30,425 nucleotides of DNA from NCBI GenBank assembly GCA_014377915.1, contig JACMOT010000579.1, positions 1 through 30,425 on the forward strand. Reading direction: 5' to 3'. How positions within the stretch are numbered: the stretch's first letter is position 1; each line of letters opens with the position of its first letter. A program made the position numbers and the translations under genes. The notes under the pieces were generated by a model, which saw only the letters and a program-made list of their open reading frames with translations, was not told where the DNA came from and ran no database searches. This DNA comes from Tardiphaga sp. Its GTDB lineage: Bacteria > Pseudomonadota > Alphaproteobacteria > Rhizobiales > Xanthobacteraceae. Shown here one piece after another: positions 1-8,266 of this stretch.

Positions 1-71
1 CCAGGCCTTAAGTAAGGTCCATTACCCGAAAGCGAAACGGGCCCGCCCGGGGGACCGCTCCGTTTTCGTTT

Positions 72-111
72 GTCATTCCGGGGTGCGAGCGCGTCCGCGC
101 CCCGGAATGAC
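72..111. repeat. Palindromic intergenic repeat 3' of cheZ
   Basis: Perfect 12-bp arms (72-83 and 100-111) around a 16-nt GC-rich loop form a strong hairpin that begins 9 bp beyond the cheZ stop codon. There is no T-run on either side, so it is not a standard intrinsic terminator. The arm resembles the GTCATTCCGGGG palindromes common between genes in Bradyrhizobium-type genomes; that family link is from memory. It may protect the cheZ mRNA 3' end. Confidence 0.7.
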
Positions 112-119
112 GGTCAGCG

Positions 120-893
120 CTAGTCGAACAGAGCGTCGATATCGTCCTGCGAGGCATGGCCGATGTCGCCATTCAGCTTCGGGCCGTTGAGCAACTTGTC
201 ATCGCCTTCGCGGGTGTCAATGATCGGGGGCGCGTGTGCCTTGATGGCGTCGACGCCACCCCAGATCTCCATCATCTCCATGATGTGATTCTCGATGAAC
301 TTCATCGTGGTCATCACCTTGCTGATGCGCTGGCCGGTGAGATCCTGGAAGTTACAGGCCTCGAAGATCGCCACGACGCTGTCCCCGATCTCGTCCAGCA
401 GCTGCTTTTGCTGGTCGACCGAGGACACCTTGCCGAGCGCGGTCGAGGCATTGTCGATGGCTTCGGCGGCGGCGAGAATCTGCTGGGTGGCTTCCTCGGT
501 GCCGCCGACCACGGCGCCGAGTTCGCCGTTGACCTTGGCCATCTCGTCGCCTTCGAAGCTCTTGCCGTGCAGGACGGCAATTTCCTGCTTGGTGCGGGTA
601 ATGGCGTCGTGAATAAGGTCAAGTTCGATCTTGAGCTTTTCGCACTGCTCGATCTGGGCGCGGTAGGTCAGCAGCATGGCCTGAGCCTCGGCGACCTGCT
701 GGTTGGTCGAGGCGTTGACTTCTTCCGAAACAGCGTTGCGACCCGGGGTCCCCATCTGGGTGCGGATCGCGCGCAGTTCCGACATGATCTCGTGGTGCAT
801 CGGCGCGGTCTCGCCGCTATCCACTTCGGCGGGAGCTGGCATGCCGGCAAAATTGACTTCTTCGATACGAAAACGCTTGCGACGAACAGACAT
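120..893 (-). CDS. cheZ: CheZ-type chemotaxis protein phosphatase
   Basis: A 257-residue cytoplasmic protein expected to dephosphorylate CheY-P and so reset the flagellar switch. The central region is mostly helical. The sequence FQDLTGQ carries the signature of the CheZ active site; by alignment with the E. coli protein the catalytic Asp and Gln correspond to D184 and Q188, with the same spacing of four. The C-terminus ends QDDIDALFD, matching the acidic/hydrophobic CheY-binding tail of CheZ. I chose the ATG at 893, not the one at 908, because GGGGGA lies just upstream of it. No other chemotaxis genes are nearby, so it is an orphan here. The divergent neighbour is an L,D-transpeptidase. The family call is firm; its CheY partner cannot be identified from this window. 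Confidence 0.88.
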   Translation of the reverse strand: MSVRRKRFRIEEVNFAGMPAPAEVDSGETAPMHHEIMSELRAIRTQMGTPGRNAVSEEVNASTNQQVAEAQAMLLTYRAQIEQCEKLKIELDLIHDAITRTKQEIAVLHGKSFEGDEMAKVNGELGAVVGGTEEATQQILAAAEAIDNASTALGKVSSVDQQKQLLDEIGDSVVAIFEACNFQDLTGQRISKVMTTMKFIENHIMEMMEIWGGVDAIKAHAPPIIDTREGDDKLLNGPKLNGDIGHASQDDIDALFD

Positions 894-943
894 CGAGTCC
901 CCCAACATTCAAATAATGCTCCTTTGTACATCAAGCAGTTTAA

Positions 944-956
944 CGTGAAGTTCACG
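944..956. promoter_or_regulatory. Short inverted repeat in the cheZ/ldt divergent region
   Basis: CGTGAAGTTCACG has perfect 6-bp arms about one central base, 50 bp upstream of the cheZ start. The 295-bp region 894-1188 between the divergent genes otherwise shows no gene and no convincing -35/-10 pair. It could be an operator, but a palindrome this short can occur by chance. Confidence 0.3.
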
Positions 957-1188
957 GCGCAACGTCGTCGGGTCGGACTGGTAGCACTACGCGCGCCCTC
1001 ATTAACCAATCCCGCCGTGCGTTTATGAAAAATAAACGCTACCTGCGAGAACCGCGGTAATTGGCGACGTGGTGAATCCAGAAGCTCATTCTGTTTACCA
1101 AACGGAGGCGTTTCTTACCTTAAGTCAGAAACGTGCAAAGCGCTCCTCATGCGAGGAGTCGTACGACGAAACAGTGCAGAGTACGTCG

Positions 1189-1962
1189 ATGTTCAAAAAA
1201 TTCTCCCTCGTCTTCCTTGCCAGCGCGTCGTTCCTCGGTACTGAAATCCAGCGGGCCGCTGCGATCGATGGCGAACCGACCGTCTACTACGCAAACCAGG
1301 CGCCGCGTCCTATCATGCAGCGCACCGCCTATGCCGAGCGCCCGCGGATGGGCGGCGGTTTCATCGAATTCCTGTTCAGCGATAGTCCGCCGCCCGGCGG
1401 GCGCTATCAGCAGCAGCCTTACGATCCGTCCTACGAACCGCGGCGCGGATTGTTGCCGCAGCCGGATCCGCAGGGAATGCCGCAGCAGGAGGCGATTGAT
1501 TCCGCGCGTCCCGGCATGGATCCGAAATACGAGCCGCAACTTGTCGACTATGCCGGCAAGGAAGGCGTCGGCACCATCGTGGTCGATACGCCCAACAAAT
1601 TCCTGTTCCTGGTGCAGGGCGGTGGCCGCGCGATGCGCTATGGCATCGGCGTCGGCAAACCCGGCTTCACCTGGTCGGGCGTGAAGACGATCACCGCGAA
1701 GAAGGAATGGCCGGCGTGGACGCCACCGCCCGAAATGCTGGTGCGCCGTCCCGATCTGCCGCGGCACATGGAGGGCGGTCCGCAAAATCCGCTCGGGGCG
1801 CGTGCGATGTATCTCGGCTCGACGCTGTATCGCATCCATGGCTCCAACGAGCCCTGGACCATTGGCACCAACGTATCCTCGGGCTGCATCCGGATGCGCA
1901 ACGAGGACGTCATCGACCTTTACGGCCGCGTCAATGTCGGCGCCCGGGTCATCGTGATCTGA
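1189..1962 (+). CDS. Secreted L,D-transpeptidase (YkuD domain)
   Basis: A 257-residue exported peptidoglycan enzyme. Residues 1-28 form a signal peptide (MFKKF basic start, hydrophobic core, AAA before the likely cleavage site). A Pro/Gln/Tyr-rich linker follows (about 60-115), then a YkuD domain to the C-terminus. The catalytic signature is visible as HGSNEPW... SSGCIRM, with His217 and nucleophile Cys233. Known family members form 3-3 meso-DAP crosslinks or attach proteins to peptidoglycan. The frame is open upstream to 1069, but the ATG at 1189 gives a clean signal peptide; its ribosome binding site is weak. The substrate (crosslink or lipoprotein/porin anchoring) cannot be told from sequence. 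It is monocistronic, with a repeat element downstream. Confidence 0.88.
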   Translation: MFKKFSLVFLASASFLGTEIQRAAAIDGEPTVYYANQAPRPIMQRTAYAERPRMGGGFIEFLFSDSPPPGGRYQQQPYDPSYEPRRGLLPQPDPQGMPQQEAIDSARPGMDPKYEPQLVDYAGKEGVGTIVVDTPNKFLFLVQGGGRAMRYGIGVGKPGFTWSGVKTITAKKEWPAWTPPPEMLVRRPDLPRHMEGGPQNPLGARAMYLGSTLYRIHGSNEPWTIGTNVSSGCIRMRNEDVIDLYGRVNVGARVIVI

Positions 1963-1984
1963 TCGCCCTCAGCCGGTTCCCCGG

Positions 1985-2100
1985 GCGCGATGCAATACGA
2001 AGTATTGCTTCGCAGAACCGGGGCCCCGGTCATCGACAGAAAACCGGGATCCCGGCTCCGCGTAGCAGCGTGAAGAACGCTGCAACGCGTCCGGGACACG
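1985..2100. repeat. Complex palindromic repeat element, copy A
   Basis: A tight series of palindromes without a reading frame: GCAATAC/GTATTGC arms (1992-1998, 2002-2008), ACCGGGGCCCCGGT (2017-2030), CCGGGATCCCGG (2044-2055) and GCAGCG/CGCTGC (2065-2070, 2078-2083). A shorter relative of its left part occurs at 29581-29615. Such mosaic palindromes are frequent between genes in Bradyrhizobium and Rhodopseudomonas. It lies between the L,D-transpeptidase and the convergent DUF2076 gene. Confidence 0.7.
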
Positions 2101-2138
2101 CAGACAAACGGCCGCTCGTGAGAGCAGCCGTTTGTCTG
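2101..2138. terminator. Strong hairpin between convergent genes, no T-tract
   Basis: Perfect 12-bp arms (2101-2112 and 2127-2138) continue, after one C/A mismatch, into a 4-bp GCTC/GAGC stem closed by GTGA, a GNRA-type tetraloop on the plus strand. It lies between the convergent L,D-transpeptidase and DUF2076 genes, where a bidirectional transcript end is expected. There is no U-run, so it may block exonucleases instead of terminating by itself. Confidence 0.55.
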
Positions 2139-2156
2139 TGACCGATGTCGGCGCCA

Positions 2157-2945
2157 TCAGGCGTCGTCGGAATCCATGTCCATGTCGTCGTAATCGCCGT
2201 CGTCCTGATCCTGGTCCTGGTCCTGGTCGATATCGGCCTGGGCCTGGTCGAACGAGCCCGCGCGCTGGCCGGACGAGTTGCCGATATCGTTGACGCCGGC
2301 CTGCTTGCCGAGATCGCCTCCGGAGGAATCCGAACTCCACGGGCTCTTGCTCTCGCTGGCATTGGCGTTGTTACCAAAGCCCTGCTTGTTGCCGCCCATC
2401 ATTCCGCCGAGACTGTTCATCAGCAGCGAGCCACCGACCATGCCGGCCGCCGCGGCCGCGGCCGTGCCGAGGAACGAACCGCCGCGGCCCGGCTGGGGCT
2501 GTTGCTGCGGGGCATTGGGCTGCTGTCCATACTGGCCCTGACCGGGAGCCTGGCCGTAGCCCTGCTGCTGCGGCTGCCCGATCACCTGACCGGTATTCCA
2601 GGCAGGATGACTGGGTTCGCCGGGACGTACGCTCGGCACCGAACCGCGCGGCTGGTTCGAGTTCTGGCTCTGGCCGAACAACGTGTCGCGCATCGTATCG
2701 AGGAAGCCGCCGGCGGGCGCCGGCTCAGCCGTGCCACTGCCTTCCAGCTGGGTAATGCGGTCATGGGCGCGCTTCAGCGCCTCATCCTGCAGCAGCACCG
2801 TCTGCACCAGCGCGTAGATGGCGTTGGGCGCGCGGCACTGGCCGTCGGCAATGGCGTCGAGCGCATCGCGGTCGCGCGGCGCGGCTTCGACCTTGCTGAG
2901 TCGGTCAAAGAGATCGTCGACCAGCTGTCGTTCTTGCGGTGTCAT
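2157..2945 (-). CDS. DUF2076 domain protein with low-complexity acidic tail
   Basis: A 262-residue protein. The N-terminal ~90 residues (MTPQERQLVDDLFDRL and on) form the helical, partly coiled-coil DUF2076 domain. A Gly/Gln/Pro-rich stretch (about 120-175) follows, then an Ala/Gly/Met-rich hydrophobic segment (about 180-205) that could insert in a membrane, and an acidic tail of repeated Gln-Asp and Asp-Met units. The family has been described as putative periplasmic ligand-binding sensor, but no signal peptide is visible here and the function is unknown. The start is supported by GGAGGA six bases upstream. Its 3' end faces the L,D-transpeptidase; upstream lies 130 bp before the coupled deacetylase gene. 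Confidence 0.8.
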   Translation of the reverse strand: MTPQERQLVDDLFDRLSKVEAAPRDRDALDAIADGQCRAPNAIYALVQTVLLQDEALKRAHDRITQLEGSGTAEPAPAGGFLDTMRDTLFGQSQNSNQPRGSVPSVRPGEPSHPAWNTGQVIGQPQQQGYGQAPGQGQYGQQPNAPQQQPQPGRGGSFLGTAAAAAAGMVGGSLLMNSLGGMMGGNKQGFGNNANASESKSPWSSDSSGGDLGKQAGVNDIGNSSGQRAGSFDQAQADIDQDQDQDQDDGDYDDMDMDSDDA

Positions 2946-3077
2946 GGCGTCCTCCGGCTTGCTTCGAGACGCGCTTGGTGAGCGCGTTGCAGATGTAAGG
3001 ACGTTTCTTGTCGCAATAAGTGCCGTCCGGATTAAATTTCCGTATGCGGCAAATCGACCGGCAAGATCACGTCGAGT

Positions 3078-3920
3078 CTATGCCGCCAGAGTCGCCCGCT
3101 GCGCATCGAGCAGGCGGGGAAACGCGTCGCTGGCGAGAAACGCATATTCGCGCGCGCGCTGGTCGGTGAACGGATCGAGGCTGATCAGCACATCATCGAC
3201 ATGGCCGGGATGGCACATGATCAGACCGCCGTCGGGCAGGCCGGCGAGAAAGCCGGCCATCAAGACACCGAAATCGGCCGTCTTGTTGAAGTCATAGGCG
3301 CCGGCAAATCCCGGATTGAAGGTGATGCCCTGGCGGCTGGCGCGCTTGCGGAAGCCGGCGCTCAGCGTATCGAGCAGCACGGCCTTCGGCATGTCGAGGC
3401 GCTGTGCCAGCGGGCGGATGCGACCGGACTGTCGCACCCAGGCGTTCGGTGCACCGGCCTTGACCGCGGCCAGGAAGGCATTGCGCACCTGCGGAAACGT
3501 CTGCACGTGCTGGTGACCGTCGACATAGTCCGGCGGACGTCCGAACAGTTTGGCAAAGGCTGCGATCTGCGCGGCCAGTTCAGCCCGGACCATTTCGGGA
3601 TCAAGCCTTCGCAGCAGGCCGGCGCGCAGCATTTTTCCCAGCGGCAGGAATTGTTCATCGCGCAGCGGTCGGTAATGCATCGTCACCGGATGGAATGGCG
3701 CCGTCAGCGTCGCGTGCAGGCCGATCGCGCAATGCGGACCTGTCGCCACGGCCTCCTGCAGCGCGCGGACGTCGTCGCGTCCGATCGCAGGCCCCACCAC
3801 CATGACTGAAGTCGCGTTGAGGCGGCCGCGTTCGATCAGTTCGCAGATGCCGCGGTTGACGCCGGGGCTGATGCCGTAATCGTCGGCGCATAGCCAGATC
3901 CGGCGGGTGGCGTCGGTCAT
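3078..3920 (-). CDS. ChbG/HpnK (YdjC) family carbohydrate deacetylase
   Basis: A 280-residue protein of the YdjC family, metal-dependent enzymes that remove N-acetyl groups from sugars. The N-terminal CADDYGISPGVN holds the metal-binding Asp pair, DGHQHVQTFP (mid-protein) the metal-binding His residues, and MCHPG near the C-terminus is a further family motif. Its ATG overlaps the stop of the upstream glycosyltransferase gene by four bases (ATGA), so the two are almost certainly cotranslated. Known members act on chitobiose (ChbG), glucosaminyl-hopanoid (HpnK) and undecaprenyl-phosphate-GalNAc (Francisella NaxD). With a GtrB/ArnC-like partner, a polyprenyl-phosphate amino sugar is the most plausible substrate; this is inference. 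No hopanoid genes are present in the window. Confidence 0.85.
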   Translation of the reverse strand: MTDATRRIWLCADDYGISPGVNRGICELIERGRLNATSVMVVGPAIGRDDVRALQEAVATGPHCAIGLHATLTAPFHPVTMHYRPLRDEQFLPLGKMLRAGLLRRLDPEMVRAELAAQIAAFAKLFGRPPDYVDGHQHVQTFPQVRNAFLAAVKAGAPNAWVRQSGRIRPLAQRLDMPKAVLLDTLSAGFRKRASRQGITFNPGFAGAYDFNKTADFGVLMAGFLAGLPDGGLIMCHPGHVDDVLISLDPFTDQRAREYAFLASDAFPRLLDAQRATLAA

Positions 3921-4969
3921 TCGGCGGCGGTCCGGTCGGTTGCGCTGCCCGCTTCGACCGGCGCGCGCTTGACGCTGTGCTCGGCGACGAAATAGATCGG
4001 CCGTGCCTTCAGCTCCGACAGGATCTTGCCGATATATTCGCCAACGATGCCGATCATCAGCAATTGCACGCCGCCAATGGTCATCAGCCCGACCATCAGC
4101 GAGGGATAGCCCGGCACCGACTTGCCCTCCCACCAGGTCTCCCACAGGATGTTGAGGCCGAACAGGAAGGCGCCGACGGCCAGCAGCAGGCCGAACATGC
4201 TGGCGAAACGCAGCGGCGCCACCGAGAAAGAAGTCAGGCCCTCGATCGACAGGCCGATCAGCTGGCGCGGATTGAACGAGGTCACGCCATGTGCGCGCGC
4301 CGCCGGCTCGTAGTCGACCCGTAGCTGCTTGAAGCCGATCCAGGTCGCCAGCCCCTTGAAAAAGCGGTTGCGCTCGGGCAGTTGCCGCAGCGCCGCCGCC
4401 GCGCGCGGCGACAGCAACCGGAAGTCGCCGGCGTCCTCGGGGATTTTCGCCCGCGCGCCCCAGTTGATCAGCATATAGAAGCCATGCACCGCCTGGCGGC
4501 GCAGGAAGCCTTCATCGTCGCGATGGGCCTTGGCGGTGTAGACCACGTCGTAGCCACCATCGATCCAGTGCCCGACCAGCGTTTCGACCAGCATCGGCGG
4601 ATGCTGTCCGTCGCCGTCCATGAACAGCACCGCGCCTAAGGTTGCGTGGTCGAGTCCCGCCATCAGCGCGGCTTCCTTGCCGAAATTGCGCGACAACGAT
4701 ACCACCTGTACATCGAGCGCGGTGGCACGCAGCCCGCCTGCGATCTTCAGCGTGGCGTCGGCGCTGCCATCATCGACATAGATGACCTCGCAGCTCAGCC
4801 CATGACGTGCCTTCAGCGTGGCGGCCAGCGCGTCCAGCCGGTCATGGAAAATCACCAGCCCGGGCGCCTCGTTGTAGAGCGGCACAACGATCGATAGCCC
4901 CCGTGCGGCGGCGGCGGCGGCGGTCGCGGCGTCGGTCGACAGACCGGAAACGTCACTACCCAGCATCAT
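3917..4969 (-). CDS. Family 2 glycosyltransferase, GtrB/ArnC/DPM-like, membrane bound
   Basis: A 350-residue enzyme predicted to move a sugar from a nucleotide donor to polyprenyl phosphate on the inner face of the cytoplasmic membrane. The GT-A domain (about 25-250) has the nucleotide-binding VDDGSADATL, the SRNFGKEAA motif typical of dolichol/undecaprenyl-phosphate sugar synthases, and the metal-binding FMDGDGQHP. Two hydrophobic segments follow near residues 255-280 and 295-325, the GtrB-type layout. Two adjacent ATG codons are possible starts (4969 and 4966). It is coupled to the downstream deacetylase by an ATGA overlap. Together they could make a de-N-acetylated polyprenyl-linked sugar for lipid A or another envelope glycan. 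No ArnT-like final transferase is in the window. Confidence 0.85.
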   Translation of the reverse strand: MMLGSDVSGLSTDAATAAAAAARGLSIVVPLYNEAPGLVIFHDRLDALAATLKARHGLSCEVIYVDDGSADATLKIAGGLRATALDVQVVSLSRNFGKEAALMAGLDHATLGAVLFMDGDGQHPPMLVETLVGHWIDGGYDVVYTAKAHRDDEGFLRRQAVHGFYMLINWGARAKIPEDAGDFRLLSPRAAAALRQLPERNRFFKGLATWIGFKQLRVDYEPAARAHGVTSFNPRQLIGLSIEGLTSFSVAPLRFASMFGLLLAVGAFLFGLNILWETWWEGKSVPGYPSLMVGLMTIGGVQLLMIGIVGEYIGKILSELKARPIYFVAEHSVKRAPVEAGSATDRTAAE

Positions 4970-5044
4970 CGATCAGGTCCCAATCCCAAAATCCCGCGTA
5001 ACATATGGCAATTGCCGGACGCTGTCGCCAGCCGCACATGCGCC

Positions 5045-6022
5045 CTACGGCCGCAAGAACGCCGCCAGTTTGGCGAACAATGGATTCTCGCGATCCAGTA
5101 CATATTCCAGCGACGCCACCGATACGGTGTCGGCGCCATGCTCGCGCAGGAAACTGCCAAGCGCGTAGAGCTGCGCCGGCGGGCAGTGCAGCGTGATCAT
5201 GCCCGACGAGGTCGGACCGCCAAACGGCGATACCACGCCGAAGCGGTTATGCGCCTCGGTGAGCAGTGCCTGGTCGCAGCCACTGAAGCGGGTGCGGACT
5301 TCCTTGTACTTGCTGGCACGGGCGCGGGCGGCGATATGATCGAGAATGATGCGCGCGGTCTCCCGCGCCTCGGGCGTCCAGTCGGCGTCGCGCGAGGCGA
5401 CCAGATTGGCTTGGCTGCGCAGAATCACGCCATCATCCAGGACCTTCAGGCCATTGGCGACCAGCGTGGCGCCGGTGGTGGTGATGTCGACGATCATCTC
5501 CGCCGCGCCGGTTGCCGGCGCGCCTTCGGTGGCGCCGGCGCTTTCGACAATGCGATAGTCGACCACGCCATGCGAGGCGAAGAAGTTGCGCGTCAGGTTG
5601 ATATATTTGGTGGCGACGCGCATGCGGCGATTATGCTGCGCGCGAAAACCGGTGGTGACATCGTCGAGATCCGCCATCGTCCGGACATCGATCCAGGCTT
5701 GCGGCACCGCGACCACCACATTGGCGCTGCCAAAGCCGAGACCCTCGATCAGCGCCACGCGCTGGTCGGTATCGACGATGCTCTCGCGCAGCAGGTCTTC
5801 GCCGGTAATGCCGAGATGCACGGTGCCACGCGCCAGATTCGCGGCGATCTCGCTTGCCGACAGATAGGCGATCTCGACATTGTCGAAACCGGCGATAGTG
5901 CCGCGGTAGTCGCGGGCGCCGCGCGGCTTCGCCAGCGTCAGCCCGGCGCGGGTGAAGAAGGCTTCGGCATTTTCCTGCAGCCGGCCCTTGGAGGGAACGG
6001 CCAGTACAAAAGGCGTGGTCAT
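5045..6022 (-). CDS. hisG: ATP phosphoribosyltransferase HisG, with C-terminal regulatory-like domain
   Basis: Catalyses the first step of histidine synthesis, joining ATP and PRPP to give phosphoribosyl-ATP in the cytoplasm. It is 325 residues. The N-terminal VPSKGRLQE and the PRPP loop [14 protein letters not shown] (about 176-189) identify the family. After about residue 250 there is an extra region ending in an ACT-like pattern ([10 protein letters not shown]...[11 protein letters not shown]) that resembles the HisG_C domain of long-form enzymes. Short HisG proteins, which need HisZ, are nearer 210 residues, so the combination with an adjacent hisZ is odd. The ATG at 6022 overlaps the hisZ stop by four bases (ATGA), indicating translational coupling; frame-open codons upstream are inside hisZ. 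The HisG call is firm; the domain reading is by eye. Confidence 0.93.
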   Translation of the reverse strand: MTTPFVLAVPSKGRLQENAEAFFTRAGLTLAKPRGARDYRGTIAGFDNVEIAYLSASEIAANLARGTVHLGITGEDLLRESIVDTDQRVALIEGLGFGSANVVVAVPQAWIDVRTMADLDDVTTGFRAQHNRRMRVATKYINLTRNFFASHGVVDYRIVESAGATEGAPATGAAEMIVDITTTGATLVANGLKVLDDGVILRSQANLVASRDADWTPEARETARIILDHIAARARASKYKEVRTRFSGCDQALLTEAHNRFGVVSPFGGPTSSGMITLHCPPAQLYALGSFLREHGADTVSVASLEYVLDRENPLFAKLAAFLRP

Positions 6023-7194
6023 GCGGCGCTCCCGGCCAGTCCGGTTGCGGCGGAGGCGCTGCAAGCCTGTGTCAGTGCATCGATCCAGATCGAGAAGCCG
6101 ACGGCCGGAATCGGTTGCTCCGAACCGAGTTGGCTCAGTAATCCATCATAACGACCGCCGGCCACCAGTGGCTCCACGCCGTTGCCGCGGCGGTGCAGCT
6201 CGAATTCGAAGCCGGTATAGTAGTCGACACCGCGGCCGAACGAGGTCGAGAAACTGACCCGGGAGAGATCGATGCCGTGCGCGGCCATGAAGCCGATCCG
6301 GCTTTCCAACTGATCGAGCGCCGCCGACAGATCGAGCCCGGCCGCCGCCGTGAGCAGCCGCAGCTTGGCCAGCGCGTCATCCGGCGTACCGGTAATGGCG
6401 AGAAAGCCCTTGAGGATGGCCAGCGCATCGCGCGGCAGCGCGCCGCCCTTGAGGGTGGACTGTTCGAGAAAACGGTCGGCTATTTCGGTCACCGAACGGC
6501 CGCCGACATTGGTGGCGCCCGCGATCGACATCAGGTCAGTGACCAGCGCCAGCGCCGCCTTGCGGCCGGAACCGGCCAGCGCGGCCAACACGCCTTCATA
6601 TTCATTGCGGACCGGCACCTCGGCCAGAGTGAGCCGGCCGAGATCCTTTTCGAGATCGACCTTGCGGTTGAAATCCTTCATCAGCCGGCGCTTCCACACC
6701 GGATAGAGGTCGAGCGCGTCGATCAGCGCGGTGAACAGCGCGACGTCGCCGGTGCGGATATCGATGTCGGTGAGGCCGAAAGCGGCGGTGGCCTCGAGGC
6801 CGAGCGCCAGCATCTCGGCGTCGGCGGCGGCGCGGTCCTGACGGCCGAAGGATTCGATGCCGGCCTGCTGGAACTCACTCGGGAAGCCATTGCGATAGCG
6901 GAACACGGCGCCGAGATAGCAGAATCCCGCGGGCTGGCCGGCGCGGGCCGAAGCGAGGTAGTCGCGCGCGACCGGAATGGTCAGATCGGGGCGGAGGCAC
7001 AGCTCCTCGCCGCTGGGGTCTGTGGTCAGATACAGGCTTTTGCGGATGTCCTCGCCGGACAGGTCGAGAAACGGCTCGGCCGGTTGCAGGATCGCCGGCT
7101 CGGCCTTCAGGTAGCCCGCCTCGGCGAAGGACAACATCAGCGCATCCGCCCAGGCGGCGGATCCGGTCGCGCGGGGGGCGGCGGTCTTGGTCAT
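6019..7194 (-). CDS. hisZ: ATP phosphoribosyltransferase regulatory subunit HisZ
   Basis: A 391-residue paralogue of histidyl-tRNA synthetase that lacks aminoacylation activity and forms a hetero-octamer with HisG, being needed for its activity and histidine feedback. The class II synthetase-like core is visible in [20 protein letters not shown], in the motif 2-like [19 protein letters not shown] (about 100-120), and in the C-terminal [10 protein letters not shown]. There is no separate anticodon-binding domain typical of HisRS. Its stop overlaps the hisG start. rsmE lies 126 bp upstream on the same strand, separated by a hairpin. The length fits HisZ. Confidence 0.93.
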   Translation of the reverse strand: MTKTAAPRATGSAAWADALMLSFAEAGYLKAEPAILQPAEPFLDLSGEDIRKSLYLTTDPSGEELCLRPDLTIPVARDYLASARAGQPAGFCYLGAVFRYRNGFPSEFQQAGIESFGRQDRAAADAEMLALGLEATAAFGLTDIDIRTGDVALFTALIDALDLYPVWKRRLMKDFNRKVDLEKDLGRLTLAEVPVRNEYEGVLAALAGSGRKAALALVTDLMSIAGATNVGGRSVTEIADRFLEQSTLKGGALPRDALAILKGFLAITGTPDDALAKLRLLTAAAGLDLSAALDQLESRIGFMAAHGIDLSRVSFSTSFGRGVDYYTGFEFELHRRGNGVEPLVAGGRYDGLLSQLGSEQPIPAVGFSIWIDALTQACSASAATGLAGSAA

Positions 7195-7301
7195 CTTCAG
7201 TCCAGCGGTTCCAGGAAAGCGTCGGTTGCGCAGCCCTTAGCATGGCGATTGCGACGTTTCGACCCTCTTTGCCGAAGTGGCTTAATCGGTTGCGGCATGG
7301 C

Positions 7302-7320
7302 GGCGGGTTACTAACCCGCC
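7302..7320. terminator. Hairpin directly after rsmE stop, no T-tract
   Basis: GGCGGGTTA and its exact complement TAACCCGCC are separated by one base and abut the rsmE stop codon (7321-7323). On the minus strand it could end or stabilise the rsmE transcript before hisZ. No U-run follows, so termination is uncertain. The remainder of 7195-7301 shows no feature. Confidence 0.4.
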
Positions 7321-8073
7321 TTACGCCTGTTTCCAGTCCCCCAGCCCGGTCTGCACCAGCGCCAGCGCGGCGACCGCCGCGGTGTCGGCGCGCATGATGC
7401 GCGGCCCGAGCGCCAGCCGCAGAAGGCTCGGCTGCCGCAACAACAGCGCGCGCTCCTCCTCGGCGAAGCCCCCCTCCGGGCCAATCAGCACGTCGATCCC
7501 GCCGGTTGCGGCGGTCCGGGCGCCCGCCAGGGCGGTCATCGGGTCGGCGACCTCGGCCGCCTCATCGCAAAAAATCAGCAGCCGGGCGCCGTCGCGCTGA
7601 GCCAGGAATTTGTCCAGCGCCAGCGGTTCGGCGACCGCGGCCACGCTCAGGATGCCGCATTGCTCGGCGGCTTCGACCACATTGGCACGCATCCGCTCGG
7701 TATTGACCCGGCTGACCTGGGTGAAGCGCGTCATCACCGGCTGCAGCGCCGCGGCGCCCATCTCGATCGCCTTCTGCACCATGTAATCGAGCCGGGCGTG
7801 CTTCAGCGGCGCGAACACATAGGTGACGTCCGGCAACCGGTCCTGCGGCCGGGTCTGCGCCAGCAGCGTCAGGCGATCCGGTCGCTTGCCGCCGGCGATC
7901 GCCGCCTGCCACTCGCCGTCGCGGCCGTTGAACACCAGCACCGAGGCCCCGGCGCCAAGGCGCAGCACATTACCCAGGTAATTGCTCTGGTTGCGGTCGA
8001 GTGCCAGCGTGGCATCGGCGGCCAGCGGCGCATCGACGAACAGGCGCGGGCTGCGAGAATCGGCTTGCGGCAT
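7321..8073 (-). CDS. rsmE: 16S rRNA (uracil1498-N3)-methyltransferase RsmE
   Basis: A 250-residue SAM-dependent methyltransferase of the SPOUT class that modifies U1498 in the decoding region of 16S rRNA. The N-terminal PUA-like part contains SNYLGNVLRLGAG. The C-terminal trefoil-knot SAM site is visible as IGPEGGFAEEE followed by LGPRIMRADTAA, both family signatures. Length is as expected. It starts at an ATG at 8073, divergent from the secreted protein at 8267, with 193 bp between them that show no clear repeat or gene. It is probably its own unit or cotranscribed with hisZ-hisG. Confidence 0.95.
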   Translation of the reverse strand: MPQADSRSPRLFVDAPLAADATLALDRNQSNYLGNVLRLGAGASVLVFNGRDGEWQAAIAGGKRPDRLTLLAQTRPQDRLPDVTYVFAPLKHARLDYMVQKAIEMGAAALQPVMTRFTQVSRVNTERMRANVVEAAEQCGILSVAAVAEPLALDKFLAQRDGARLLIFCDEAAEVADPMTALAGARTAATGGIDVLIGPEGGFAEEERALLLRQPSLLRLALGPRIMRADTAAVAALALVQTGLGDWKQA

Positions 8074-8266
8074 GAATCACGTTTCCGTTGAGGTGGGCTG
8101 CTTTAGCGCAGCTGCGACGATTTATCAGTGTTTTTCGCGGTTTACGCCGCGCTGCCGCCAGATTCCACGGGTTGTTAAGCGCTGGCGACAATCGTAAAAA
8201 GCCCTGAATCGGGATCAGCTTCGTCCCAAAGCGCTCGGGGCAGGTAAGCTTGTCGGAGGAATATCT

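Noticed and set aside
156..1028. 290-residue plus-strand frame opposite cheZ
   Set aside because: The minus-strand protein has the CheZ active-site motif and CheY-binding tail; the other is a shadow.
5012..7314. Plus-strand frames of 379 and 373 residues opposite hisG and hisZ
   Set aside because: Both real genes are clear from motifs and coupling; these frames are antisense shadows.
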